Notes: generated by a model from the sequence alone, not told the origin. 64,000 bases of DNA from Microbacteriaceae bacterium MWH-Ta3 (GCA_003053925.1 QBKD01000001.1:1178001-1242000); one strand, 5' to 3'; positions 10,585-18,554 are shown, numbered from the stretch's first letter. Program-made: numbers and translations.

Positions 10585-10687
10585 TTTGTTTGCCTCTGCT
10601 TTCATCAATGGATTCGAAAAATTTCTTTTTCAGTTCGTCGTCGGCATCATCTTCAAAATCGACGCCTTCTATTGGTTGTGTATCCAC
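10562..10687 (-). CDS. acidic 41-residue peptide, first gene of graspetide cassette
   Basis: Unrecognised small gene with a GTG start. The product is strongly charged: an acidic run DFEDDADDE, then LKKKFFESIDESRG, then a polar tail ending YDH. It has no signal peptide or membrane segment. An in-frame stop lies just upstream (10697-10699), so it cannot be longer. The GTG is six bases after a TAGCGT hexamer, matching the leaderless pattern of this genome and explaining the missing ribosome site. Its last 23 bases overlap the precursor gene, suggesting coupling. It could be an accessory or immunity peptide or a second substrate; nothing in the sequence decides. Confidence 0.55.
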   Translation of the reverse strand: MDTQPIEGVDFEDDADDELKKKFFESIDESRGKQNGERYDH

Positions 10688-10693
10688 AACATC

Positions 10694-10723
10694 ACGCTAT
10701 AACGGGGGGGGGGGCAATGTCAA
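10694..10723 (-). promoter_or_regulatory. promoter of graspetide cassette with poly-C spacer
   Basis: Minus strand: TTGACA at 10723-10718, then an 18-base spacer containing eleven consecutive cytosines, then TAGCGT at 10699-10694, then six bases to the GTG start. The alternative -10 TATAGC would give a 16-base spacer. Slippage of the C tract would change the -35/-10 distance and hence promoter strength. Confidence 0.65.
10704..10714. repeat. homopolymer of 11 G (plus strand)
   Basis: Eleven consecutive G on the plus strand, the longest mononucleotide run I noticed in the window. It lies wholly within the spacer of the cassette promoter and not in any coding frame I support. Confidence 0.95.
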
Positions 10724-10757
10724 GCCATAACGCGATAAATGCGCAAATATTTTTGAA

Positions 10758-10781
10758 GCTAGTGCCCCGTGAGTGGCGCAA
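10758..10781. repeat. direct repeat, right copy (24 bp)
   Basis: Perfect copy of 9473-9496. On the minus strand it forms the final codons (APLTGH) and stop of the FAD oxidoreductase gene. The two copies bracket the ATP-grasp cassette, about 1.29 kb from copy to copy. Confidence 0.95.
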
Positions 10782-12114
10782 GCAGCTTCGCGATGATCGA
10801 CGGCCGGCCTGTCGCGGCTTCCTCGGCATCCGCCGCGGTCATCCCCACGAGGCCCGCATTCGCTCCGATAAATCGCAGGGGCTCGAATTCCCAGTCGGGG
10901 GACCGATGGCCCACCCAGGGAAGCGTCGTCAAGTGCGAGTCGGTACCCGTGATCAGGTCGGCCAGGGTGCGCCCCGCGAGGTTCGTCGTCGTCAGGCCAT
11001 CGCCCACGTATCCGCCCGCGCTGCCGATTCCGGTCGCCGGATCGAGTGCCACATGCGCGTGCCAGTCCCGCGGCACACCCAGCGGTCCGCCCCATCGATG
11101 GGTGATATCCAGTTTTCCGGCCTGCGGGAACATCTCGGACAGTGTGCGTTCCAGGTGGCCGAACACGGTGTCGCTGCGGTCGTATTCGGGCTTGATGGTT
11201 GACCCCAGGTGATACCTCGCCCCACGCCCACCGAAGGCGAAACGGTTGTCGGCGGTGCGCTGACCATAAATAATGAGGTTGCGGCCATCGCTAAACGTAT
11301 GACCATGCTGTAGGCCGATATCGTCCCAGACAGAATCGGGCAGAGGCGCAGTGGCAATCATCAGCGAATACAGCGGCAGGATGCGGCGGTGCGTTTGCTT
11401 AATCGATGCGCCATAGCCTTCGGTCGCATTGATGATGTACTTCGCGGTGACTGCGCCACGCGCCGTTGTCACGCGGCCCGAAACCCAGGACAGCACCTCG
11501 GTGTTGTCGTAAATTGTCGCACCACGCGCCTCGATCACCCGGGCAAGGCCCTGCACCAACTTGGCGGGGTGAACGCGCGCGCAATCGTGGGTGAAGGTTG
11601 CGCCACGGGCATTCGAGGCGCGAACATGGTCGCCCTCGACCCACTCCAGGTGGTCAATCCCCAGCGCCTGGGCCTCGGCGACCTCGGCTCGGAGCATTTT
11701 TTCCTGCAACGCGGTGCGGGCATAAATCAGGGTTCCAACGCGTGCAAAATCGCAGTCGATTCCCTCGGCTTCGACAACGCGACCAATCTCGCCGATCGAT
11801 TCGACCATGGCGTCGCGAAGGCCGCGCGCCCGGTCAACTCCGTAGCGCTCGATCAGTGATGCGGTCGACTGCGGGAAGAGGGCACTCGCCCAGCCGCCGT
11901 TTCGACCCGAGGCACCAAAGCCCACGGTGTGCTTCTCGAGCAACGCGACACGCAACGAGGGGTCGCGTTTCAGCAGATAGTACGCGGTCCAGATACCCGT
12001 AAGGCCGGCGCCCACGATAGCGACATCCACCACAGTGTCGCCATCAAGCGCCGGCCTCGGGCTAACCGATACCGGAACCGTGTCGTTCCATAACGAGACG
12101 GTCGGCCTGCTCAT
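10759..12114 (-). CDS. FAD-dependent amine/amino-acid oxidoreductase (PuuB-like)
   Basis: DAO-fold flavoprotein of 451 residues. The FAD-binding Rossmann motif is VAIVGAGLTGIWTAYYLL near residue 31. The family stretches GFGASGRNGGW and, near the C-terminus, GSAGGYVGDGLTTTNLAGRTLADL are present. It resembles gamma-glutamylputrescine oxidase and glycine oxidase relatives. The gene abuts the aminotransferase gene (start codon directly after its stop), so a role in polyamine or amino-acid catabolism is likely. The exact substrate is not known. Its last 22 bases belong to the 24-bp repeat shared with the ATP-grasp gene. Confidence 0.85.
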   Translation of the reverse strand: MSRPTVSLWNDTVPVSVSPRPALDGDTVVDVAIVGAGLTGIWTAYYLLKRDPSLRVALLEKHTVGFGASGRNGGWASALFPQSTASLIERYGVDRARGLRDAMVESIGEIGRVVEAEGIDCDFARVGTLIYARTALQEKMLRAEVAEAQALGIDHLEWVEGDHVRASNARGATFTHDCARVHPAKLVQGLARVIEARGATIYDNTEVLSWVSGRVTTARGAVTAKYIINATEGYGASIKQTHRRILPLYSLMIATAPLPDSVWDDIGLQHGHTFSDGRNLIIYGQRTADNRFAFGGRGARYHLGSTIKPEYDRSDTVFGHLERTLSEMFPQAGKLDITHRWGGPLGVPRDWHAHVALDPATGIGSAGGYVGDGLTTTNLAGRTLADLITGTDSHLTTLPWVGHRSPDWEFEPLRFIGANAGLVGMTAADAEEAATGRPSIIAKLLAPLTGH

Positions 12115-13515
12115 TTAGAGCAGCTTGGTTGCTTCAGTGAGCACACCACGGAGGATCTGCTCAATTTCGTCAAACTCCGACTGGCCAATGGTCAGCGGGG
12201 GAGCAAGCTGAATGACGGGGTCTCCACGGTCGTCGGCGCGGCAGTACAGCCCGGCGTTGTAGAGAGCCTTAGACAGGAAGCCACGCAGCAAGCGCTCGGA
12301 TTCCACGTCGTCGAAGGTTGCCTTCGTCGTGCGGTCCTTGACCAGCTCGATGCCATAGAAGTAACCGGCGCCACGCACGTCACCGACGATTTCGATGTCC
12401 TTAAGCTTGTCCAGCGTTGCCTTGAACGCGGGTGCGTTGGTGCGCACGTTCTCGTTCAGCTTCTCTTCCTCGAAGATGTCGAGGTTGGCCATGGCAACGG
12501 CCGCCGACACGGGGTGACCCGCGAAGGTGTAGCCGTGGGGGAACGAGACGGTTCCGTGCTTGAAGGGTTCGTAGATGCGGTCGCTAATGATCGTGGCACC
12601 GATGGGTGAGTAACCCGAGGTCATTGCCTTGGCGCAGGTGATCATGTCGGGTACGAAGTCGTACGCGTTGCAGGCAAACATTTCACCGATGCGGCCGAAG
12701 GCGCAAATGACCTCGTCCGATACCAGCAGGACATCGTGCTTGTCGCAGATCTCGCGAACGCGCTTGAAGTAGTTCTCCTGGGGAGGGAAGCAACCACCGG
12801 CATTCTGAACGGGCTCGAGGAATACGGCGGCCACGGTCTCGGGGCCTTCCATCTCGATCATGCGTTCGATCGAGTCTGCGGCCCACAGGCCGAATTCTTC
12901 CTCGGTCTCGCCCATGAAGCCCTGTTCTTGCGCACGGTAGAAGTTCGTGTTGGGAACGTGGTGCGTTCCGGGCACGAGGGGCTCGAACATCTGCTTCATC
13001 ACGGGGAGGCCGGTGATGGCCAGAGCGCCTTGAGGCGTTCCGTGGTACGCGATATTACGCGAGATGGTCTTGGTCTTCATGGGCTTGCCCTGAAGCTTCC
13101 AGTACTGCTTGGCCAGCTTGAACGCGGTTTCAACGGCCTCGCCACCACCGGTCGAGAAGAACACGCGGTTCAGATCGCCGGGTGCATACGAAGCGAGGCG
13201 GTCGGCCAGCTCGATAGCGGCGGGGTGTGCGTAGCCCCAGATGGGGAAGAACGCCAGTTCGCGAGCCTGCTTCGCTGCAACCTCGGCGAGCTTTTCGCGG
13301 CCGTGACCGGCGTTGACAACGAACAAGCCCGAAAGGCCGTCGATGTACTTCTTGCCCTGGATATCAAAGATGTGGTGTCCTTCACCGCGGGCGATGATGG
13401 GGACGCCGTGACCGGCTTCCATGCCGGACTGGCGGGCAAAGTGCATCCAAAGGTGGTCCTTTGCCATTTCTTGCAGGCGCGCTTCTTCACCGGTGAATTT
13501 GGTGGTTTCGGCCAT
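12115..13515 (-). CDS. class III aminotransferase (putrescine/diamine type)
   Basis: PLP-dependent aminotransferase of 466 residues. The cofactor-binding region contains FSTGGGEAVETAFKLAKQYW and SDEVICAFGR, and the Schiff-base lysine lies in CAKAMTSGYSPIG. It is similar to the omega-amino acid/putrescine-pyruvate group (SpuC/YgjG relatives). The neighbouring aminobutyraldehyde dehydrogenase fits a putrescine to 4-aminobutanal step. A ribosome site (AGGAGCTGATACC) precedes the ATG. Confidence 0.9.
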   Translation of the reverse strand: MAETTKFTGEEARLQEMAKDHLWMHFARQSGMEAGHGVPIIARGEGHHIFDIQGKKYIDGLSGLFVVNAGHGREKLAEVAAKQARELAFFPIWGYAHPAAIELADRLASYAPGDLNRVFFSTGGGEAVETAFKLAKQYWKLQGKPMKTKTISRNIAYHGTPQGALAITGLPVMKQMFEPLVPGTHHVPNTNFYRAQEQGFMGETEEEFGLWAADSIERMIEMEGPETVAAVFLEPVQNAGGCFPPQENYFKRVREICDKHDVLLVSDEVICAFGRIGEMFACNAYDFVPDMITCAKAMTSGYSPIGATIISDRIYEPFKHGTVSFPHGYTFAGHPVSAAVAMANLDIFEEEKLNENVRTNAPAFKATLDKLKDIEIVGDVRGAGYFYGIELVKDRTTKATFDDVESERLLRGFLSKALYNAGLYCRADDRGDPVIQLAPPLTIGQSEFDEIEQILRGVLTEATKLL

Positions 13516-13542
13516 GAGGTATCAGCTCCTGTTGAGGGGCCC

Positions 13543-14010
13543 TTAGCGGGTTCCCCAGTTGTAGTGTTGTTTCTTCAGTTGCAGGTACATGAACACTTCG
13601 GTTTCCACAACGCCCTCGACGGTACGAATCTGTCCGTTAAGAAGGTTGAGCAAATCGTCATCGTCTTCGCACACGACTTCGGCAAGGATGTCGAAACCGC
13701 CCGCAGTAAGGACGACATATTCCACGGCCGGGATTTCTCCCAGCTTGTCTGCAACTGCACGCGCATCGCCGACGGTGCGAATGCCGATCATTGCCTGGCG
13801 GAAGAATCCCAATTGCATGGGGTCCGTCACGGCCACAATCTGCATTACGCCACTGTCGGTGAGTTTCTGCACGCGTTGGCGCACCGCAGCCTCGCTGAGT
13901 TCGACTGCGCGGCCAATGTCGGAGTACGACTTTCGGCCGTCAGCCTGCAGTTGTTCGATGATTGCCTTCGAGACATCATCGAGTACTACAGCTCGGTTGG
14001 GGTTTGCCAT
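13543..14010 (-). CDS. Lrp/AsnC family transcriptional regulator
   Basis: Regulator of 155 residues. An N-terminal winged helix-turn-helix (residues about 10-60, IIEQLQADGRKSYSDIGRAVELSEAAVRQRVQKLTDSG) is followed by an AsnC/RAM ligand-binding domain ending near TEVFMYLQLKKQHYNWG. The start is ATG 14010; upstream in-frame codons lie in the regulatory region. CAGAAT six bases before the ATG and TTGCCT 17 bases further up make a good leaderless promoter. It is divergent from the aldehyde dehydrogenase and likely controls both sides. Confidence 0.92.
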   Translation of the reverse strand: MANPNRAVVLDDVSKAIIEQLQADGRKSYSDIGRAVELSEAAVRQRVQKLTDSGVMQIVAVTDPMQLGFFRQAMIGIRTVGDARAVADKLGEIPAVEYVVLTAGGFDILAEVVCEDDDDLLNLLNGQIRTVEGVVETEVFMYLQLKKQHYNWGTR

Positions 14011-14016
14011 GTGGCG

Positions 14017-14045
14017 ATTCTGGCAGGTTATTTTCACAAAGGCAA
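14017..14045 (-). promoter_or_regulatory. promoter of the Lrp-type regulator
   Basis: Minus strand TTGCCT, 17-base spacer, CAGAAT at 14022-14017, then six bases to the ATG. Likely leaderless. Confidence 0.55.
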
Positions 14046-14050
14046 GCGAT

Positions 14051-14113
14051 TTCGAAGCAATTTTGGAAAAATGCTGTCGAAATTCGAAGAAAAAGTGGTG
14101 GAAACTTTCGAAG
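14051..14113. promoter_or_regulatory. three TTCGAAG boxes in the divergent intergenic region
   Basis: TTCGAAG occurs at 14051-14057, 14083-14089 and 14107-14113, all in the 123-base gap between the Lrp-type regulator and the aldehyde dehydrogenase. The TTCGAA core is palindromic. They are candidate operator half-sites for the adjacent regulator. Confidence 0.4.
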
Positions 14114-14133
14114 CGTGTGATTAGTGTTGTGTT

Positions 14134-15567
14134 ATGACTCAGAAAACCCTTCGCAACTACATCAATGGTGAGTATGTTGACAGCCGTGGCACTGACGCCA
14201 TCGACCTCGTTAACCCCGTCACCGGCGATGTCTATGCGCAATCACCAGTATCCACCGCCGCCGATGTCGACGCCGCCTACCAGGCTGCGGGAACTGCATT
14301 CGAAGAGTGGGGTGAATCGACGCCCTCCGAGCGCCAGCTGGCGCTGTGGCGTATCGCCGATGAAATCGAGAAGCGCGCCGATGACTTCGCCGCCCTCGAG
14401 ATCGAGGACACCGGTAAGCCCGAAGCATTCGTTGTCAGCGAGGAAATCCTCGTCGGTGTCGACCAGATTCGATTCTTCGCGGGTGCGGCACGTAACCTCG
14501 AGGGTCGTGCGACTGCCGAATACATGAAGGACCACACCTCGAGCATCCGCCGCGAGCCCATCGGTGTCGTCGGTCAGGTGACACCCTGGAACTACCCGCT
14601 CATGATGGCGTTCTGGAAGTTCGCGCCCGCAATCGCCGCGGGTAACACTACGGTTCTCAAGCCCTCGGATACTACTCCGCAGTCGACGCTGTTGTTGGCC
14701 GAGGTCTGTCAGCAGTTCCTGCCCAAGGGCGTTGTGAACGTTGTCGTCGGTGACCGCACCACGGGTGCCGCCATGACCGAGCACAAGATCCCGCAGATGG
14801 TGTCCATCACCGGATCGGTTCGCGCCGGTATGGAGGTTGCACGTTCGGCCTCGTTCGACGTCAAGCGCGTTCACCTCGAGCTGGGTGGCAAGGCCCCCGT
14901 CATCGTGTTCGACGATGCCGACATCGCGCGTGCGGTTGAAGGTATCGCAGTTGCAGGCTACTTCAACGCCGGCCAGGACTGCACCGCGGCAACGCGCGTT
15001 CTCGTTCACGAAAACATTCACGACGAGTTCGTCGCCGCAATGGCTGCGTACGTGCGTGACAATGTCGCCACGGGTGCGCCCACGGAAGACGTGCTCTTCG
15101 GGCCTGTCAACAACATCAACCAGTTTGATCGCGTGCTGGGAATCCTCAACGACCTTCCCGACAACGCAAACATCGAGGTGGGTGGCTCGCGTCAGGGTGA
15201 TTCGGGCTTCTTCATCCAGCCCACGCTGGTGTCCGGCCTGAAGCAGACCGACTGGGTGATCCAGAACGAAATCTTTGGACCGGTCATCACGGTTCAGAAG
15301 TTCTCGAGCGAAGCCGAGGCGCTGATGTGGTCGAACGATGTCGAGTATGGTCTGGCATCGTCGGTGTGGACCAAGGACCACGGCCGCGCACTGCGTTTCG
15401 CCAAGCACCTGGACTTCGGAGCGGTGTGGATCAACACCCACATCCCGATCGTCGCCGAAATGCCCCACGGTGGATTCAAGCACTCAGGTTATGGCAAGGA
15501 CCTCTCGGCCTATGGCTTCGAGGACTACACCCGCATCAAGCACGTGATGTCATACATCGGCGAGTAG
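14134..15567 (+). CDS. patD: gamma-aminobutyraldehyde dehydrogenase
   Basis: NAD-dependent aldehyde dehydrogenase of 477 residues, oxidising 4-aminobutanal to GABA. The cofactor region [26 protein letters not shown] is present. The catalytic Glu lies in LELGGKAP and the nucleophilic Cys in [11 protein letters not shown]. The sequence fits the PatD/Prr group better than general betaine aldehyde dehydrogenases. No ribosome site precedes the ATG; TAGTGT six bases upstream suggests a leaderless mRNA. It sits opposite the regulator and near the aminotransferase and polyamine transporter. Confidence 0.92.
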   Translation: MTQKTLRNYINGEYVDSRGTDAIDLVNPVTGDVYAQSPVSTAADVDAAYQAAGTAFEEWGESTPSERQLALWRIADEIEKRADDFAALEIEDTGKPEAFVVSEEILVGVDQIRFFAGAARNLEGRATAEYMKDHTSSIRREPIGVVGQVTPWNYPLMMAFWKFAPAIAAGNTTVLKPSDTTPQSTLLLAEVCQQFLPKGVVNVVVGDRTTGAAMTEHKIPQMVSITGSVRAGMEVARSASFDVKRVHLELGGKAPVIVFDDADIARAVEGIAVAGYFNAGQDCTAATRVLVHENIHDEFVAAMAAYVRDNVATGAPTEDVLFGPVNNINQFDRVLGILNDLPDNANIEVGGSRQGDSGFFIQPTLVSGLKQTDWVIQNEIFGPVITVQKFSSEAEALMWSNDVEYGLASSVWTKDHGRALRFAKHLDFGAVWINTHIPIVAEMPHGGFKHSGYGKDLSAYGFEDYTRIKHVMSYIGE

Positions 15568-15582
15568 TTTCTCGCATCCGCA

Positions 15583-15625
15583 CCGTGGGCCGCTCCTGTA
15601 TTCACAGGGGCGGCCCACGGCGTTT
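15583..15625 (+). terminator. intrinsic terminator after patD
   Basis: A 17-base stem (15583-15599 with 15604-15620, one G-U pair) is followed by CGTTTT. Confidence 0.85.
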
Positions 15626-15684
15626 TGTGCACAGATAGTGCGAGGCCTCCGTCATCGGTAACGGCGAAATGGTGTTCTAGCGGA

Positions 15685-17262
15685 GTGAATGTCGACCGTG
15701 CGCCGCGGCCACCCGTAATTGCCCCGCTGCGGCCTGTGCCGTGGGTAGGTCTTGCGGGCCCACTTGTCTTGTCGCTGGCCTTATTTATGTTTCTGAGGTC
15801 GCCCTATGTCCTCATTGGTGCGGTGATGGGGCCAGCCTTGGTTCTTGCTAATTGGTGGGATGGGCGACGACGTGACCGTCGGGAACAGTCACGTCGTGAC
15901 CGTGACTATCGACGCGATCTGGTGCTGTGGGCCGCCGATGCTGAAGAACGAGACCGGAGGATCGTTGCCAAGCGCCATCGTGCCCATCCGGGAATACATG
16001 TCGCCGTCGCTCAAGCGGGCTGGGTGCCGGGCCTGAATCGTCAGACGATAATCCGCCTGGGCACGGTCCTCGAGTCATCAGCCGACACGGGAATTGTTCG
16101 GCGCGTGCCATGGTGCGAAGACATAAGCGGGGGAATCGCCGTCTTGGGTTCGGGGCCCGCGGCACACCGAATGTGGCGTGCGGCCGAGGCAGGGATTACG
16201 GCACAGTTCGGGCTGCCGATGGGGAGTGGGGCAGGCGCCGACTCGACGCGCGATGCTTCGGCCACGGCCGTCAGCACCCTGTTGTGGGAAGGGTCGATCA
16301 GCCTGACCAATGACCCCACCGCCTCGGTAAACCTGATCATCCACTGCACCGGCGACTCGGTCGTTTCGGTGTATCGCCCGGGCGACATTCCGCACGACGG
16401 CACCTGGCGGGTCGACGACGTGAGTGCCGACGACGTCGCCGCAGTCCGCGCTCGATGTGCGCCCCGCGCGGGAGAGGTTCAGGCATGGCGTGATCGGCCC
16501 GCGCATGACGCGGGGATTGCCTACGATTCCGCCGGCGAAATAGCTGTTTCGTTGAACGACGCCGACCCGCATGCACTCGTCGTGGGTCGCACGGGAAGTG
16601 GAAAAAGCGAAGTCATCGTTGCCATTGTCGCGGCGCTCGCCGCTACGTATTCCCCGGGGCGGTGGGGCTGCATCATGTTTGATTTCAAGGGCGGAGCAAC
16701 GGCACGACGCGTCGCGGAACTTCCGCACGTGTGGGCCGTGGCGTCGGATTTGGATGTGACGACCGCAACAGAACTACTGTCGCTGGTCGCAGCAGAAATT
16801 ATCCGGCGCGAGCGCGTGGTGGAATCGGAAAATGTATCCACAATGAGCGAGACCGAATCGCCTGAACGGCTTGTCATCGTAATTGACGAGTTTCAGGCAT
16901 TCTGTGCACAGTTGCCCGGTGCCGCCGACGTCATCACGGATATTGCACGACGCGGGCGGTCGCTGGGTCTGCACCTTGTTGTGTCTACGCAAAACCCTGC
17001 AGGAGTTGTGCGTGACGCACTGAATTCGAATATCACGACCCGCGTCTGCGCGCCCATGGTGTCAAGCCACGACGTGTCCTTTGTGTTGGGCGTTTCGGGC
17101 ACGCCTATGCCCGCAGTGGGTCAGGCAGCGATTCGCACGGCAGACGGTGTCGTGCGTATGGGTACCGTTCGGCGTGTTACGGATTCCGATATCGAGGAAA
17201 TCGCGGCGCGATACGCGGGGCACAAAAATAGGTGCCCCGTTCCGAAGAACGGGGCACCGTGA
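15685..17262 (+). CDS. orphan FtsK/SpoIIIE-type ATPase
   Basis: Membrane ATPase of about 525 residues. Two hydrophobic segments lie near residues 20-65. A long variable region follows, then an FtsK/SpoIIIE (HerA-FtsK) motor with Walker A GRTGSGKS near residue 300 and Walker B LVIVIDEF near 396. The single motor domain and N-terminal anchor resemble EccC/EssC-like proteins rather than the chromosomal translocase FtsK, which is larger and carries a gamma domain. No WXG100 substrate or other type VII component is nearby, so the role is open. The GTG at 15685 is preferred over GTG 15625 because it starts after the patD terminator; the start is uncertain. Confidence 0.75.
   Translation: MNVDRAPRPPVIAPLRPVPWVGLAGPLVLSLALFMFLRSPYVLIGAVMGPALVLANWWDGRRRDRREQSRRDRDYRRDLVLWAADAEERDRRIVAKRHRAHPGIHVAVAQAGWVPGLNRQTIIRLGTVLESSADTGIVRRVPWCEDISGGIAVLGSGPAAHRMWRAAEAGITAQFGLPMGSGAGADSTRDASATAVSTLLWEGSISLTNDPTASVNLIIHCTGDSVVSVYRPGDIPHDGTWRVDDVSADDVAAVRARCAPRAGEVQAWRDRPAHDAGIAYDSAGEIAVSLNDADPHALVVGRTGSGKSEVIVAIVAALAATYSPGRWGCIMFDFKGGATARRVAELPHVWAVASDLDVTTATELLSLVAAEIIRRERVVESENVSTMSETESPERLVIVIDEFQAFCAQLPGAADVITDIARRGRSLGLHLVVSTQNPAGVVRDALNSNITTRVCAPMVSSHDVSFVLGVSGTPMPAVGQAAIRTADGVVRMGTVRRVTDSDIEEIAARYAGHKNRCPVPKNGAP
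17231..17258. terminator. stem-loop between the FtsK-like gene and ald
   Basis: A perfect 12-base stem (17231-17242 with 17247-17258) and a CGAA loop, at the very 3' end of the FtsK-like coding sequence. It probably serves the convergent genes in both directions; there is no U tract. Confidence 0.6.
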
Positions 17263-17281
17263 AGGGGGTCGACGTCGTCGG

Positions 17282-18397
17282 TTAGACGAGTACGCTGTCG
17301 AGCGACACCGATTCGATGCCGTTTGCCGTACCCACGGCGGCGTTGGTCAGCAGGCCGTCGTGCGTGTTCAAGCCCAGCGCAAGAGCGCCGTCTGACTTTA
17401 GGGCGTCCTTCCAGCCCTTCGACGCCAACGCGCGTACGTACGGTGCGGTGGCGTTCGTGAGGGCGTAGGTCGACGTTGCGGGGACTGCACCGGGCATGTT
17501 CGCAACGCAGTAGAACACCGAGTTGTGCACGGTGAACGTGGGGTCGGCGTGAGTCGTTGCGTGAGTGTCCTCGAAGCAGCCACCCTGGTCAACAGCGATG
17601 TCGACGAGAACCGAACCGGGCTTCATGCGGCTCACGATGTCGTTGGTGATGAGCTTCGGGGCCTTTGCGCCGGGGATGAGTACCGAACCGATAAGCAGAT
17701 CGGCCTGTACGGCCGCCTTCTCGATCTCGTAGGCGTTGGATGCGATGGTCTTGATGCGGCCGGAGTACAGCGCATCGAGTTCACGCAAGCGCTGGATGTT
17801 GGTGTCCAGAACCGTGACTTCGGCGCCCAGACCGACAGCGACCTGAACGGCGCTTGTGCCAGCAACACCGCCACCGAGAACAACGACGTTCGCGGGGTGA
17901 GTTCCGGGAACGCCGGGAACCAGCAGGCCCTTGCCGCCGTTCGGACGCAGCATTGCGTTCGCGCCAACGATTGCCGACAGGCGGCCCGCAACCTCGGACA
18001 TGGGAGCCAAGAGGGGGAGAGCTCGGCTGGGAAGCTGAACGGTCTCGTACGCAATGGCAGTGACCTTGGCCTTCAGCAGCGCGTGCGTGAGTTCGGGCTC
18101 GGCAGCGAGGTGCAGGTAGGTGAACAACACCATTCCCTCACGGAAGTACTGGTATTCGCTCTCGATGGGTTCTTTGACCTTGAGCAACAATTCGGCGATA
18201 TCCCAGGTGGATTTCGCGTCGGGAAGGATGGTTGCGCCTTGTGCCGAGTAGTCGGCGTCGGTGATACCCGAGCCCTCGCCCGCGCCAGCCTGCACGAATA
18301 CGTCGTGTCCAGCCAGCGTGAGGTCCTTGACACCCGCGGGGGTGATGGCAACACGGAATTCGTTGTTCTTGATTTCAGCGGGGATTGCGATCCGCAT
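17282..18397 (-). CDS. ald: alanine dehydrogenase
   Basis: NAD-dependent L-alanine dehydrogenase of 371 residues, converting alanine to pyruvate and ammonium. The N-terminal region has IPAEIKNNEFRVAITPAGV with the pyruvate-binding Arg. Catalytic Lys and His regions follow (LLKVKEP, FTYLHLA). The nucleotide-binding motif is VVLGGGVAGTSAVQVAVGLGA. A ribosome site (AGGAGAGATACC) precedes the ATG. It is divergent from the polyamine-binding protein gene across a 234-base regulatory gap. Confidence 0.97.
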   Translation of the reverse strand: MRIAIPAEIKNNEFRVAITPAGVKDLTLAGHDVFVQAGAGEGSGITDADYSAQGATILPDAKSTWDIAELLLKVKEPIESEYQYFREGMVLFTYLHLAAEPELTHALLKAKVTAIAYETVQLPSRALPLLAPMSEVAGRLSAIVGANAMLRPNGGKGLLVPGVPGTHPANVVVLGGGVAGTSAVQVAVGLGAEVTVLDTNIQRLRELDALYSGRIKTIASNAYEIEKAAVQADLLIGSVLIPGAKAPKLITNDIVSRMKPGSVLVDIAVDQGGCFEDTHATTHADPTFTVHNSVFYCVANMPGAVPATSTYALTNATAPYVRALASKGWKDALKSDGALALGLNTHDGLLTNAAVGTANGIESVSLDSVLV

Positions 18398-18470
18398 GGT
18401 ATCTCTCCTGTGAGTAAACGAGAAGGCGCCAGAGAGCAGCTTCGTTGGTAATTATCGCGAATCGCCGCGA

Positions 18471-18485
18471 ATTTCGCAATGAAAT
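18471..18485. promoter_or_regulatory. Lrp-like palindrome between ald and potD
   Basis: The 15-base inverted repeat ATTTC-GCAAT-GAAAT lies in the AT-rich divergent gap 18398-18631. Its size and form suit an Lrp/AldR-type operator for ald. Confidence 0.4.
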
Positions 18486-18554
18486 CACGAAAATACTGCG
18501 GAATCCGTGTGCAAATGTATCAATCGTGTAAAAAATCGCGGGCAAATGTAGGGA

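Noticed and set aside
9473-10781. Integron cassette or transposon explanation for the 24-bp repeats
   Set aside because: No integrase, transposase or terminal inverted repeats were seen, and 24 bp is longer than usual transposon target duplications. The repeat looks like a gene-end attachment site instead, so only a neutral insertion is claimed.
15685-17262. Type VII (ESX) secretion locus around the FtsK-like gene
   Set aside because: No WXG100, EccB, EccD or mycosin-like genes lie in the neighbourhood.
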